Assembly (NCBI RefSeq): GCF_024295805.1
Contig: NZ_JANCLX010000034.1
Span: 51,802 to 99,408, forward strand
Source: Streptomyces cucumeris
GTDB taxonomy: Bacteria; Actinomycetota; Actinomycetes; Streptomycetales; Streptomycetaceae
Reading direction: 5' to 3'
Length of the DNA stretch: 47,607 nucleotides
Under the pieces are notes generated by a model. The model was not told the DNA's origin. It searched no databases and worked only from the letters and a program-made list of their open reading frames with translations. Positions 8,459-15,722 of this stretch are shown piece by piece (the stretch's first letter is position 1; each line of letters begins with the position of its first letter). Made by a program: the position numbers and the translations under genes.

Positions 8459-8851
8459 TCACCCCTCGCGGTTGTCCAGCCGTAGCTCGGCCTCCCGCTC
8501 CTGATCGCCGGAGACGGACCCGATGTCCTGGACCGCGAAGGCGGACGCGAGGCCCGCCAGCAGCCGGTCGACGGCCCAGTAGCCGCCCTGGGCGCTGACC
8601 GTCACCGGCTCCGTGAGCCGGGGCGGCGCCGCCGGGGCGGGCGCCTCGAAGACATCGACGGTCGCGGCCCAGACGATCGTTCCCGTCCCCGCCGGGTCCC
8701 GGGGTTCGTCGTCTCTGGCCCGGTCGGTGTGGAACATGGTGTCGAGCGCGGTGAAGACGGTCTGTGCGTCCCCGGGCGGGCAGCCGCAGACCTCCACCTG
8801 GACCCACGTCGCACCCTCACTGGTCGGTGGGGTCTCTTCCGTGTCGTTCAC
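8459..8851 (-). CDS. Hypothetical protein, 130 aa
   Basis: I do not recognise this family. The start is set at GTG 8851 because AGAGGAAGG lies just upstream; the longer frame adds an arginine-rich stretch that looks non-coding. The protein is soluble and acidic, with a CGCPPGDAQ motif near residue 30 and the segment GYWAVDRLLAGLASAF. It converges on the MFS gene (20 bp between stops). The motif composition suggests a small conserved actinomycete protein, not an enzyme with visible catalytic residues. Confidence 0.65.
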   Translation of the reverse strand: MNDTEETPPTSEGATWVQVEVCGCPPGDAQTVFTALDTMFHTDRARDDEPRDPAGTGTIVWAATVDVFEAPAPAAPPRLTEPVTVSAQGGYWAVDRLLAGLASAFAVQDIGSVSGDQEREAELRLDNREG

Positions 8852-9055
8852 TGTGGCCTTCCTCTGCGCATGGTGCTCGCGGCTCGCGGCCCTCCGGCGT
8901 CGGCGTGCCGTACGGCGATGGACACGTACCCGCACCAACGGCCATCGTCACGGGGACCGGAGCGAAGTGGGCACTGAAGGGGCGCCCCGTCAGCCGCACG
9001 GCCGAGCGGCCATGCCCCGGAATTCGGAGGCGCCGGACCCGCCCGGGGGCTGACA

Positions 9056-9511
9056 ATGGCGCGCATGGTCGTCTTCCGCTGCCGTCGCTGTCACGGCGAT
9101 GTCACCGCACCCGTCCAGGAGATACCGCTGCCCGATGCGGACGAGACCCCGGCGCCGTACGAGGTGCCGGAGGGTGAGGAGTGCCCGCCGCGGATGCGGC
9201 CGGGGACCTTCGCCTACGATCCGCCGGAGGCAGGCGAGCGAGTGTTCCGGCCACAGGTCACGGGGGCTGCCCTGGGTCTCCGCCGGGCGGGGCTGGAGGG
9301 GATCGTGCTGGCCCGGGCCGATGTGCGCGGAACCGAACTCATCTCGCTGCGCGGACGGCTGAACGGCTGCTGCGGTCTGGACGGCTGTGACGGCCCGAAC
9401 CTCGTCTGCCGTGGCTGCGCCGCCGAAGTGGCCACCGAGCGATCCGACTGCTGGACCCTCCAGGAGGTCGTGCTCGTCCCCGACGCGGTGGAGGCAGTCC
9501 TCACCGACTAG
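9056..9511 (+). CDS. Hypothetical protein with two Cys clusters, possibly zinc-binding
   Basis: A 151-aa soluble protein that I cannot name. Cysteines are grouped: an N-terminal CRRC (residues 9-12) and a C-terminal set GCCGLDGCDGPNLVCRGC. That pattern suggests one or two structural metal sites. Its TAG stop (9509-9511) uses the first base of the adjacent IS element. Before the insertion the stop was also TAG, so the protein is unchanged. Alternative start: a second ATG nine bases downstream. Confidence 0.7.
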   Translation: MARMVVFRCRRCHGDVTAPVQEIPLPDADETPAPYEVPEGEECPPRMRPGTFAYDPPEAGERVFRPQVTGAALGLRRAGLEGIVLARADVRGTELISLRGRLNGCCGLDGCDGPNLVCRGCAAEVATERSDCWTLQEVVLVPDAVEAVLTD

Positions 9512-9529
9512 GACTTGTCCGGGCGATCA
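9511..9529 (+). repeat. IS left terminal inverted repeat
   Basis: Exact inverted match to 10494-10512 over 19 bp, GGACTTGTCCGGGCGATCA. The match extends to the flanking CTA because the target was CTAG. Confidence 0.93.
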
Positions 9530-9564
9530 CGTGACTGCTGCGTGTCTGCGTCGTTGGTTTGGGC

Positions 9565-10059
9565 ATGGGGCGGGGTGATTTGACGGATGCGGAGTGGGAA
9601 CGGTTGCGGCCGTTCCTGCCGGTCAGCAACGGGCGATGCGGTCGGTGGCGGGATCACCGGCAGGTGATCGACGGCATCCTTCACCGGGTGCGGACCGGTG
9701 TGCAGTGGCGGGATCTGCCTGAGCGGTTCGGCCCGTGGAAGACGGTGTATGAACGTCATCGGCTGTGGTCGGCTGACGGCACCTGGGAACGCCTGCTCCA
9801 GCAGGTGCAGGCCGCCGCTGACGCAGCCGGTGAGATCGACTGGGACATCGCGGTGGACTCCACGATCGTGCGTGCGCATCAGCACGCGGCCGGAGCCTAC
9901 ACCGACCCGCCACCGGCCCTGGCGTCAAAGGGGGCCCAAGCAGCAGAACACCAGGCCGAGACGCCGTGGCAGAGTCTGCACGCCCGGCTGGCGGAGGTGG
10001 TGCGGGAGGTGAGGGCCTGGGCCGCTCGCGCGGTGGGCTCACCAGCAAGCTCCACCTGA
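9565..10059 (+). CDS. IS5-family transposase, OrfA
   Basis: The N-terminal half of the transposase. The first ATG is at 9565 (a TTG start at 9559 is possible). It shows the DUF4096-like N-terminal domain (DLTDAEWERLRPFLP, GVQWRDLPERFGPW) followed by the first catalytic aspartate in DWDIAVDSTIVRAHQHAAGA. After that the frame drifts into an unconserved tail and stops at 10059, so a full enzyme needs a shift into the -1 frame, where OrfB is open from at least 9924. Confidence 0.9.
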   Translation: MGRGDLTDAEWERLRPFLPVSNGRCGRWRDHRQVIDGILHRVRTGVQWRDLPERFGPWKTVYERHRLWSADGTWERLLQQVQAAADAAGEIDWDIAVDSTIVRAHQHAAGAYTDPPPALASKGAQAAEHQAETPWQSLHARLAEVVREVRAWAARAVGSPASST

Positions 10060-10496
10060 GCGCCGACGGCCGCTGCCGCCCGCTGTCCCTGGTCGTCACC
10101 GGCGGACAGCGGGCGGACTGCACCCAGTTCCAGCCGGTGCTGGAGAAGATCCGTGTTCCACGGACCGGACCGGGCAGACCACGCACGAAGCCCGACAGCC
10201 TTGCCGCCGACAAGGCTTACAGCAACGGGCCCTGCCGCGACTACCTGCGAAGACGGGGCATTCGGCACACCATCTCGGAGAAGGCCGACAGCCAGGCCGC
10301 CCGCCTACGCAAAGGCTCACGCGGCGGACGGCCACCCGGCTTCGACGCGGAGCGATACAAGAAACGCAACACGGTCGAGCGGACGATCAACCGGTTGAAG
10401 CAGTCCCGAGCCGTGGCCACTCGCTACGACAAACGCGGCTACGTCTTCCTCGGCACCGCCACCACAGCCGCCCTGGTCATCTGGCTCCGAACTTGA
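9966..10496 (+). CDS. IS5-family transposase, OrfB (reached by -1 frameshift)
   Basis: The C-terminal half. It starts the conserved block at GLGRSRGGLTSKLHLSADG, followed by the second catalytic aspartate in SLAADKAYSN and the E of YKKRNTVERTINRLKQSR (the Y2R3E6K signature of IS4/IS5 transposases). The stop codon lies inside the right inverted repeat. The GTG at 9966 is only the first start codon in this frame. The likely product is an OrfA-OrfB fusion made by -1 frameshifting, with the slippery-like A_AAG_GGG at 9927-9933 as a candidate site. Confidence 0.88.
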   Translation: MAESARPAGGGGAGGEGLGRSRGGLTSKLHLSADGRCRPLSLVVTGGQRADCTQFQPVLEKIRVPRTGPGRPRTKPDSLAADKAYSNGPCRDYLRRRGIRHTISEKADSQAARLRKGSRGGRPPGFDAERYKKRNTVERTINRLKQSRAVATRYDKRGYVFLGTATTAALVIWLRT

Positions 10497-11428
10497 TCGC
10501 CCGGACAAGTCCTAGCTACGGGCGCATCCTCCACGATGACTTCGAGCGCTCTCAGCGCGGCGGTGATCGCCGGTTCCTGCGGGGTGCCGGGCCGGACGGC
10601 GATGTCGACGGTGCGCGTGAGCGTGGCGTCGGTGGTGGGCCGCGCGGTGAGGGTGGGCGGGAGGTGCCTCGTGGCCATCCGGGGAAGCAGGACCGGGTGG
10701 CCCCCCTTCGCGGCGAGAGCAATCATGGCGTTGAAGTCGGTGCAGGTGTGCCTGATCTCGGGGGTGAATCCGGCAGACCGGCAGGCCTGGAGGACGGCCG
10801 CTCCGCACGCGGTGTGCGCGGGGGCGGCGATCCACGGTGCGTCCGCGAGGTTCCGCAGTTCGACCGGATGGCCCTCGGTGCCTGCCGCCGGGTGCTCACG
10901 CGGCAGTACGGCGACCAGCGGGTCGATGGCGAGGATGCGTGTTTCCACGCCGTGCGGAGCCGGGGTGGCGAGGTTGGCGTACCGGTAGACCAGTGCGAGG
11001 TCGGCGCGGCGCTGGAGGAGCAGACGCACCGCGTCGATGGGCTCCGCCTCGGTGATGTGCACGCGCAGTCCGGGGTGCGTGTGCTCCAGTGACCGGCTGA
11101 GCGGAGCGGCCAGCGGGGCGAGGCCGCTGGGGAAGCATGCGAGGTCGAGCCGCCCGACCGGTTCCGCGGCGCCGTGGTGCAGGCGGCTCTCGGCCCGTTC
11201 GAGTGCGGCGAGCACCTGCTCGGTGTCCTCGGTCAGCGCACGGCCCGCGGCGGTGAGGGAGATGGTGCGGCCCGTGCGTTCCAGCAGGTGGGCGCCGGTC
11301 TCCTCTTCGAGGAGCCGCAACTGCTGGGAGACGGCGGAGGGGGTGACGCCGTGGAGTTCGGCCACCGCTGTCACCGTGCCGTAGGCGGCCAGGTCGCGCA
11401 GCAGAACGAGGCGTCGGATATCGAGCAT
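10439..11428 (-). CDS. LysR-family regulator with IS-encoded C-terminal tail
   Basis: A LysR-type regulator. The N-terminal winged helix (1-60) contains GTVTAVAELHGVTPSAVSQQLRLLE. The ligand-binding domain runs from about 90 to 300. It is divergent from the zinc alcohol dehydrogenase, its probable target. The native protein stops near VIVEDAPVA; the last 20 or so residues (RTCPGDQ... to RKT, 10439-10512) are encoded by the IS right end. Removing the element and one TA copy restores a frame ending V-A-S-R-stop, so the insertion only swapped the last two residues for a longer tail. The fold should survive, but activity may differ. Confidence 0.92.
   Translation of the reverse strand: MLDIRRLVLLRDLAAYGTVTAVAELHGVTPSAVSQQLRLLEEETGAHLLERTGRTISLTAAGRALTEDTEQVLAALERAESRLHHGAAEPVGRLDLACFPSGLAPLAAPLSRSLEHTHPGLRVHITEAEPIDAVRLLLQRRADLALVYRYANLATPAPHGVETRILAIDPLVAVLPREHPAAGTEGHPVELRNLADAPWIAAPAHTACGAAVLQACRSAGFTPEIRHTCTDFNAMIALAAKGGHPVLLPRMATRHLPPTLTARPTTDATLTRTVDIAVRPGTPQEPAITAALRALEVIVEDAPVARTCPGDQVRSQMTRAAVVAVPRKT
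10494..10512 (-). repeat. IS right terminal inverted repeat
   Basis: Perfect 19-bp inverted copy of 9511-9529. It overlaps the OrfB stop codon and is read through by the neighbouring LysR gene. Confidence 0.93.
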
Positions 11429-11446
11429 CAGTTCATCTTAAGTGAA
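11429..11446. promoter_or_regulatory. LysR promoter and T-N11-A operator
   Basis: TTCATCTTAAGTGAA (11432-11446) is an interrupted palindrome (TTCA-N7-TGAA) with the T-N11-A form of LysR sites. On the minus strand it holds TAAGAT six bases before the LysR ATG, so the regulator is probably leaderless and autoregulated from this site. Confidence 0.5.
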
Positions 11447-11536
11447 AGGTGTAGGTGTTGTAGCTGGACATGAAGTGGCGTCGGAAGCGACGCTGAGCGG
11501 CCTGCCCCCGTCACTCGGCATCAGGAGCTGTTTCCC

Positions 11537-12580
11537 GTGCGCGCCACCGTCATCCACGGCCCTCATGACATCCGCATCGAGGAGGTCCCGGATCCCCGGA
11601 TCGAACACCCCACCGATGCGGTGGTGCGTGTGCTGAACGCCTGTATCTGCGGCAGCGATCTCTGGGCCTACCGGGGTGTCGCCCCGCGGGTGGCCGGGCA
11701 GCGCATCGGCCATGAGTTCCTCGGCGTCGTCGAGGAGAGCGGCTCGGAGGTCACCGGCTTCACGCCCGGCGACCTGGTGCTCGCGCCCTTCGTCTGGTCC
11801 GACGGTGTGTGCGTGCACTGCCGGGCGGGGCTGCAGACCTCCTGTCCGCACGGTGGTTTCTGGGGTGAGGTCGGCTCCGACGGCGGGCAGGGCGAGGCCG
11901 TCCGCGTGCCGTACGCCGACGGCACGCTGGTGCGGTTGCCCAAGGACGCGGCCACCGACACCGCACTGCTCCCGGGATTGCTGGCGCTGTCCGACGTGAT
12001 GAGCACCGGACACCACGCCGCCGTCTCGGCCCGGGTAGGGCCCGGGTCCACCGTCGCCGTGGTGGGCGACGGCGCCGTCGGTCTGTGCGGTGTGCTCGCC
12101 GCGCGCCGTCTCGGCGCCGACCGGATCATCGCGCTCGGCCGTCACCCGAGCCGTACCGACATCGCCCTCAAGTTCGGCGCCACGGACGTCGTCGCCGAAC
12201 GCGGTGAGACGGCGATCGAGGCGGTCCGGGAGCTGACCGGCGGCCTCGGCGCACACGCCGTACTGGAAGCCGTCGGTACCGAAGAGGCGATGCGCACCGC
12301 GATCTCCATCGCCCGGGACGGCGGCGCGGTCGGCTATGTCGGCGTCCCCCACAGCGGCAGCGCGGGGGTCGACCTGCGCCAGATGTTCAATCGCAACGTC
12401 GCCCTGGCCGGTGGTGTGGCCCCGGCGCGCGCCTACATACCCGAGCTCCTCGCCGACGTACTGGCCGGTGTCATCGACCCGGGGCCGGTGTTCGACCACA
12501 CCGTCGGCCTGGACGGTGTTCCCGGTGGCTACCGCGCGATGGACGAACGATCGGCGTTGAAGGTCCGCATCACGTTCTGA
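11537..12580 (+). CDS. Zinc-dependent medium-chain alcohol dehydrogenase
   Basis: A 347-aa MDR-family dehydrogenase. Catalytic zinc ligands are C38 (CICGSD) and H59-E60 (GHE). The structural-zinc loop has C92, C95 and C103, but the first of the usual four cysteines is Asp (D89). The Rossmann domain has VAVVGDGAVGLCGV and REL..GLGAHAVLEAVGT. It would oxidise an alcohol or polyol with NAD(P), or run in reverse; the substrate is unknown. The start is GTG 11537 with AGGAG 9 bp upstream. It is divergent from LysR, and the NAD(P)-binding gene follows by 29 bp in a probable operon. Confidence 0.9.
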   Translation: MRATVIHGPHDIRIEEVPDPRIEHPTDAVVRVLNACICGSDLWAYRGVAPRVAGQRIGHEFLGVVEESGSEVTGFTPGDLVLAPFVWSDGVCVHCRAGLQTSCPHGGFWGEVGSDGGQGEAVRVPYADGTLVRLPKDAATDTALLPGLLALSDVMSTGHHAAVSARVGPGSTVAVVGDGAVGLCGVLAARRLGADRIIALGRHPSRTDIALKFGATDVVAERGETAIEAVRELTGGLGAHAVLEAVGTEEAMRTAISIARDGGAVGYVGVPHSGSAGVDLRQMFNRNVALAGGVAPARAYIPELLADVLAGVIDPGPVFDHTVGLDGVPGGYRAMDERSALKVRITF

Positions 12581-12609
12581 CACCTTCCCAACGACACCGA
12601 GGAGAGTTC

Positions 12610-13293
12610 ATGAAGATCGCCATCGCAGGCGGGCACGGGCAGATCGCCCGCCGTCTGGGCCGACTGCTCACCGCCCGGGGAGACCGTGTCATCGGGCTCA
12701 TCCGCAACCCCGGCCACAGTGAGGACCTGGTGGCCGACGGCGTCCAGCCCGTCGTCTGCGACCTCGAGGCGGCTTCGTGCGACGAGGTGGCGGATGCCCT
12801 GTCCGGGTGCGATGCCGTCGTCTTCGCCGCCGGGGCCGGACCGGGCAGCGGCGCGGCCCGCAAGCACACCGTCGACCACCAGGCCGCCGTCCTGCTGACC
12901 GAGGCCGCGCTGCGGACGGGGATCCGGCGGTATGTGATGGTGTCCACCCGTGGCGCCGGCAGTCCGCCCCCCGCTCACGCCGACGAGGTCTGGGCCGCCT
13001 ACGTCCACGCCAAGACCGCGGCCGACGAACACCTCATGGCACAGGATCTGGACTGGACGGTCCTGCGGCCCGCGGCCCTCACCGACGATCCCGGGACCGG
13101 TGCGGTGCGCATCACGGCGGAGCGCAGCGTCGGCGAGATCAGCCGCGACGATGTCGCCCGGGTGCTGGTCGCGCTCCTGGACACCCCAGCCACCACCGGG
13201 CTCGTCCTGGAAGTGGCCCAGGGCTCTGATCCCGTCACCGGTGCGGTGGCGCGCGCCGCGAACCACCGCACCGGCGCGACCGGACGCGGGTAG
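12610..13293 (+). CDS. NAD(P)-binding atypical SDR protein
   Basis: A 227-aa Rossmann protein of the atypical SDR (NAD(P)H-binding, NmrA/YwnB-like) group. The N-terminal GGHGQIARRLG is the nucleotide-binding loop. The RYVMVSTRGAG and WAAYVHAKTAADEHL segments occupy the places of the Ser and Tyr/Lys motifs; the Y-x3-K (YVHAK) is retained. Members of this group bind NAD(P) and act as reductases or redox sensors. A strong ribosome site (GAGGAGA) precedes the ATG. It follows the alcohol dehydrogenase closely and is probably co-transcribed, so both may act in one redox step. Confidence 0.87.
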   Translation: MKIAIAGGHGQIARRLGRLLTARGDRVIGLIRNPGHSEDLVADGVQPVVCDLEAASCDEVADALSGCDAVVFAAGAGPGSGAARKHTVDHQAAVLLTEAALRTGIRRYVMVSTRGAGSPPPAHADEVWAAYVHAKTAADEHLMAQDLDWTVLRPAALTDDPGTGAVRITAERSVGEISRDDVARVLVALLDTPATTGLVLEVAQGSDPVTGAVARAANHRTGATGRG

Positions 13294-13337
13294 CGGCCGG
13301 GCCCGGGCCTCGCGGCAGGCTCGGCCGGCGGCCGCGG

Positions 13338-14633
13338 TCAGGGACGTTGCGCGCTTCCGTCGCGATTGCGCAGCAGTGCCCACCGGTCGTGCTCCAGTGG
13401 CGCGATCGGGGGGTGGCGCCGTGCGACGGCTTCGTCGAAGTCGACGCCCAGGCCGGGTGCTTCGACGGGGTACAGCGCGCCCTGTCGTGCGCTGATGGTT
13501 CCGGGGAACATCTCCTTGGTGGCGTCGGTGTACTCGGCGGCTTCCTGGATGCCGAAGCTGGGCGCGTTGACATCGAGTGCCACGGTGGCCGCGCGTCCGA
13601 CCGGGCTGACGTCGCCGGGGCCGTGCGGGGCGAGGCGGATCCCGAACATCTCGCAGACCGCGGCGAGTTTGCGGGCGGGGGTCAGTCCGCCGAGGGTGGG
13701 GATCCGGATCCGGGCGTAGTCGATGGAGCGGGAGGTGATCAGCTCCAGGTATTGGGCGGGGTCGCTGAACAGTTCACCCATCGCCAGCGGTACGGTGCCG
13801 GCCGCCCGCAGGTGCGGGAAGTGTCCGCTGTCCTCGGGGCTGAGCACGTCTTCCAGGAAGAACAGCCGGGCCGGTTCCACCGCGCTGATGAACTGGCGCG
13901 CCTGAGCGGGGGTGAGCCGCTCATGGGCGTCGTGCAGGAGCTCGACGTCGTCGCCGACGCGGTCGCGGACCGCGATGAGCGTCTTGGGGACGATGCGCAG
14001 ATAGGCCTCACCGTCCCAGGGGACCTGGCGGTTGGCGAGCGCGGCGGCCTGCGCGGCGTCGCCGGGATGGGTGCCGTAGGCGTCGGCGCCGGGCAGGGCG
14101 ACCTGGACGCGGACGTGTTCGAAACCGCTGTCCCGGGCGGCCCGCACCAGTCCGGCGATCTCGTCGGGGTCGCTTCCGCTGACGTGGGTGTAGGCGGTGG
14201 CGGCGTGGCGGGCACGTCCGCCGAGCAGGTCGTACAGCGGCAGTCCGGCCGCCTTGGCCTTGATGTCCCACAGCGCCACGTCGATACCGGCCAGCGCGTT
14301 GCCGCCGAGTGAACCCCCGCGCCAGTAGGCGCTGTTGAGCAGCAGCCGGTGGATGTCCTCGATGTCGCGGGGGTCACGGCCGAGGAGCAGCGGACCGAGG
14401 TAGTCGTCCACGATGGTGCGGATGGCGCGGGTGCGCTGGGGGTCGCTGGCACATCCCAGCCCGTACAGTCCGGGCTCGTTGGTCTCCACCCGCACGATCA
14501 GATACGGGCAGCCCTGCGGCGCGGTGAGGAAGGTGCGGACGGCGGTGACACGCAGCTTGCTCTCGCGTACTTCGTGCCAGGGGGCCGGGGCCAGGATCGG
14601 GGAGCCGGTGGGATCGGTCGGCCCGTGGTTCAT
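13338..14633 (-). CDS. Enolase-superfamily sugar-acid dehydratase, mannonate dehydratase (ManD/RspA) type
   Basis: A 431-aa enzyme. D235, E261 and E287 are the three metal ligands, with H237 (HDAHERLTP) and H337 (APHGPGD) as further active-site residues. The intervals 2/24/26/50 are the same as in characterised ManD enzymes (D210, H212, E236, E262, H312). R175 and Y186 are candidates for the second base pair. The expected reaction is loss of water from D-mannonate or D-gluconate to give 2-keto-3-deoxygluconate. It lies 4 bp downstream of the KDG kinase in the same transcript, which would use that product. About 30 extra N-terminal residues precede the usual domain start. Confidence 0.88.
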   Translation of the reverse strand: MNHGPTDPTGSPILAPAPWHEVRESKLRVTAVRTFLTAPQGCPYLIVRVETNEPGLYGLGCASDPQRTRAIRTIVDDYLGPLLLGRDPRDIEDIHRLLLNSAYWRGGSLGGNALAGIDVALWDIKAKAAGLPLYDLLGGRARHAATAYTHVSGSDPDEIAGLVRAARDSGFEHVRVQVALPGADAYGTHPGDAAQAAALANRQVPWDGEAYLRIVPKTLIAVRDRVGDDVELLHDAHERLTPAQARQFISAVEPARLFFLEDVLSPEDSGHFPHLRAAGTVPLAMGELFSDPAQYLELITSRSIDYARIRIPTLGGLTPARKLAAVCEMFGIRLAPHGPGDVSPVGRAATVALDVNAPSFGIQEAAEYTDATKEMFPGTISARQGALYPVEAPGLGVDFDEAVARRHPPIAPLEHDRWALLRNRDGSAQRP

Positions 14634-14637
14634 GGGA

Positions 14638-15597
14638 TCACCTCTGTGGTGGAGCGGGGTCGGGCTGTCGGTCGTGTTCGGCGAGCCAGTCGGCGATGTG
14701 CGTGGCTGAGGGGAAGCCTTCGTAGTCGCCCGCGTGGCGCACCACTTGGGCGGCGGCGAAGGCGGCCAATCGCAGACCGGTCCGGACGCCGAGCCCGGTC
14801 AGCCGGGAGTGGAGCCATCCGGCGTTGAAGGCGTCTCCGGCTCCGACGGAATCGACCAGGTCGCTGACGTGCCAGGCGGGGACACGCACCTGCTCTCCGT
14901 CGCAGAGCGCGGTCACCCCGTCGGCGGAGCGTTTGACGATGACGTGCCGTGGTCCCGAGTCGGCCAGAGCGGACACCGCGCGGTCGAGGTCCTGGTGGCC
15001 GGTGATGAGTCGGGCCTCGGCCTCGTTGCACAGGAGGTGGTCGACCGAGGGCAGCAGCCGCCGGTACAGGGCGGCGGCCTGCCGCTCGTTCCACAGCTGC
15101 GGGCGGAAGTTGGGGTCGAAGCTCACCGGTACGGCGGCGGCGCCCGCGATGGCCAGGGCGCGTTCGGCCGCGGCGGCGGGACCGGGACCGAGGGCCGGGG
15201 TGATGCCGGTGAGGTGCACGAACCGCGCGGAGCTCACGGCGTCCTCGTCGACGTCCTCCGCGGTCAGCGCGGAGGCGGCGGACCCGCGCCGGTAGTACAG
15301 CACCCGGGCCTCGGTGGTCGGCCTGTCCTTGAGCATCAGCCCCGTGGGGAGATCCGGTGAGCGCCGGATCCTGTTCGTCGTCAGGCCCTCGGCCTCCAGC
15401 ACCGCGAGGAGGCGCGAGCCGAGCGGGTCGGTGGAGACGCGGGACGTCCACTGGACGTGGTGGCCCAGGCGCGAGAGTCCGATTGCGGTGTTGAGTTCGG
15501 CGCCGCCCACCGAGCACCCCAGGTGGGCGGCGGCGTCGAGCAGGCCCGTGGTCGGCGAGAAGCAGACCATGGCCTCACCGAGTGTGAAGACGTCCAT
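14638..15597 (-). CDS. kdgK: 2-keto-3-deoxygluconate kinase (PfkB family)
   Basis: A 319-aa PfkB/ribokinase-fold sugar kinase. It shows the N-terminal GGAELNTAIGLSRLG substrate motif, YYRRGSAAS (typical of KDG kinases), DPNFRPQLW, NEAEA, and the C-terminal DSVGAGDAFNAG with catalytic base D255. It would phosphorylate 2-keto-3-deoxygluconate at O6 with ATP to give KDPG, the substrate of the aldolase encoded at 20809. First gene of a two-gene transcript with the ManD-type dehydratase. A consensus-like promoter lies upstream (-35 15666-15671, -10 15642-15647). Confidence 0.9.
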   Translation of the reverse strand: MDVFTLGEAMVCFSPTTGLLDAAAHLGCSVGGAELNTAIGLSRLGHHVQWTSRVSTDPLGSRLLAVLEAEGLTTNRIRRSPDLPTGLMLKDRPTTEARVLYYRRGSAASALTAEDVDEDAVSSARFVHLTGITPALGPGPAAAAERALAIAGAAAVPVSFDPNFRPQLWNERQAAALYRRLLPSVDHLLCNEAEARLITGHQDLDRAVSALADSGPRHVIVKRSADGVTALCDGEQVRVPAWHVSDLVDSVGAGDAFNAGWLHSRLTGLGVRTGLRLAAFAAAQVVRHAGDYEGFPSATHIADWLAEHDRQPDPAPPQR

Positions 15598-15607
15598 CGC
15601 CCGCCAA

Positions 15608-15671
15608 CCGTTCGCCTATATGAATGATGTACACACCTCCGAACATAGAAGTCGGAAGGTCTGTCTGTCAA
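15608..15671 (-). promoter_or_regulatory. kdgK promoter, possible IclR site
   Basis: On the minus strand TTGACA (15666-15671), an 18-bp spacer and TATGTT (15642-15647) form a good housekeeping promoter. The octamer CCGTTCGC at 15608-15615, inside the leader, is repeated in the divergent operon's leader at 16631-16638 and may be part of the shared IclR operator. Confidence 0.6.
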
Positions 15672-15680
15672 TCAGTACCT

Positions 15681-15710
15681 CGCGCCCCGGCGGTCCTTGA
15701 CCGGGGCGCG
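15681..15710 (-). terminator. Hairpin terminator of the IclR gene
   Basis: Perfect 10-bp inverted repeat (CGCGCCCCGG / CCGGGGCGCG) with a 10-nt loop, starting 13 bp after the IclR stop. It has no T-run, which is common in Streptomyces. It separates iclR from the kdgK promoter. Confidence 0.7.
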
Positions 15711-15722
15711 AAGCGGGAGGGG

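Larger units (their letters stand above)
9511..10512 (+). mobile_element. Complete IS5-family insertion sequence, about 1.0 kb
   Basis: Bounded by perfect 19-bp inverted repeats (GGACTTGTCCGGGCGATCA at 9511-9529; its complement at 10494-10512). TA flanks both sides (9509-9510 and 10513-10514), consistent with a 2-bp TA target duplication inside CTAG. It carries a transposase split into two overlapping frames, as in IS427-type IS5 elements. It sits exactly between two convergent genes and looks intact and recent. Confidence 0.93.

Noticed and set aside
7197..8807. Long minus-strand open frame opposite the MFS gene
   Set aside because: Gly/Arg/Gln-rich shadow; the plus-strand frame has twelve membrane segments.
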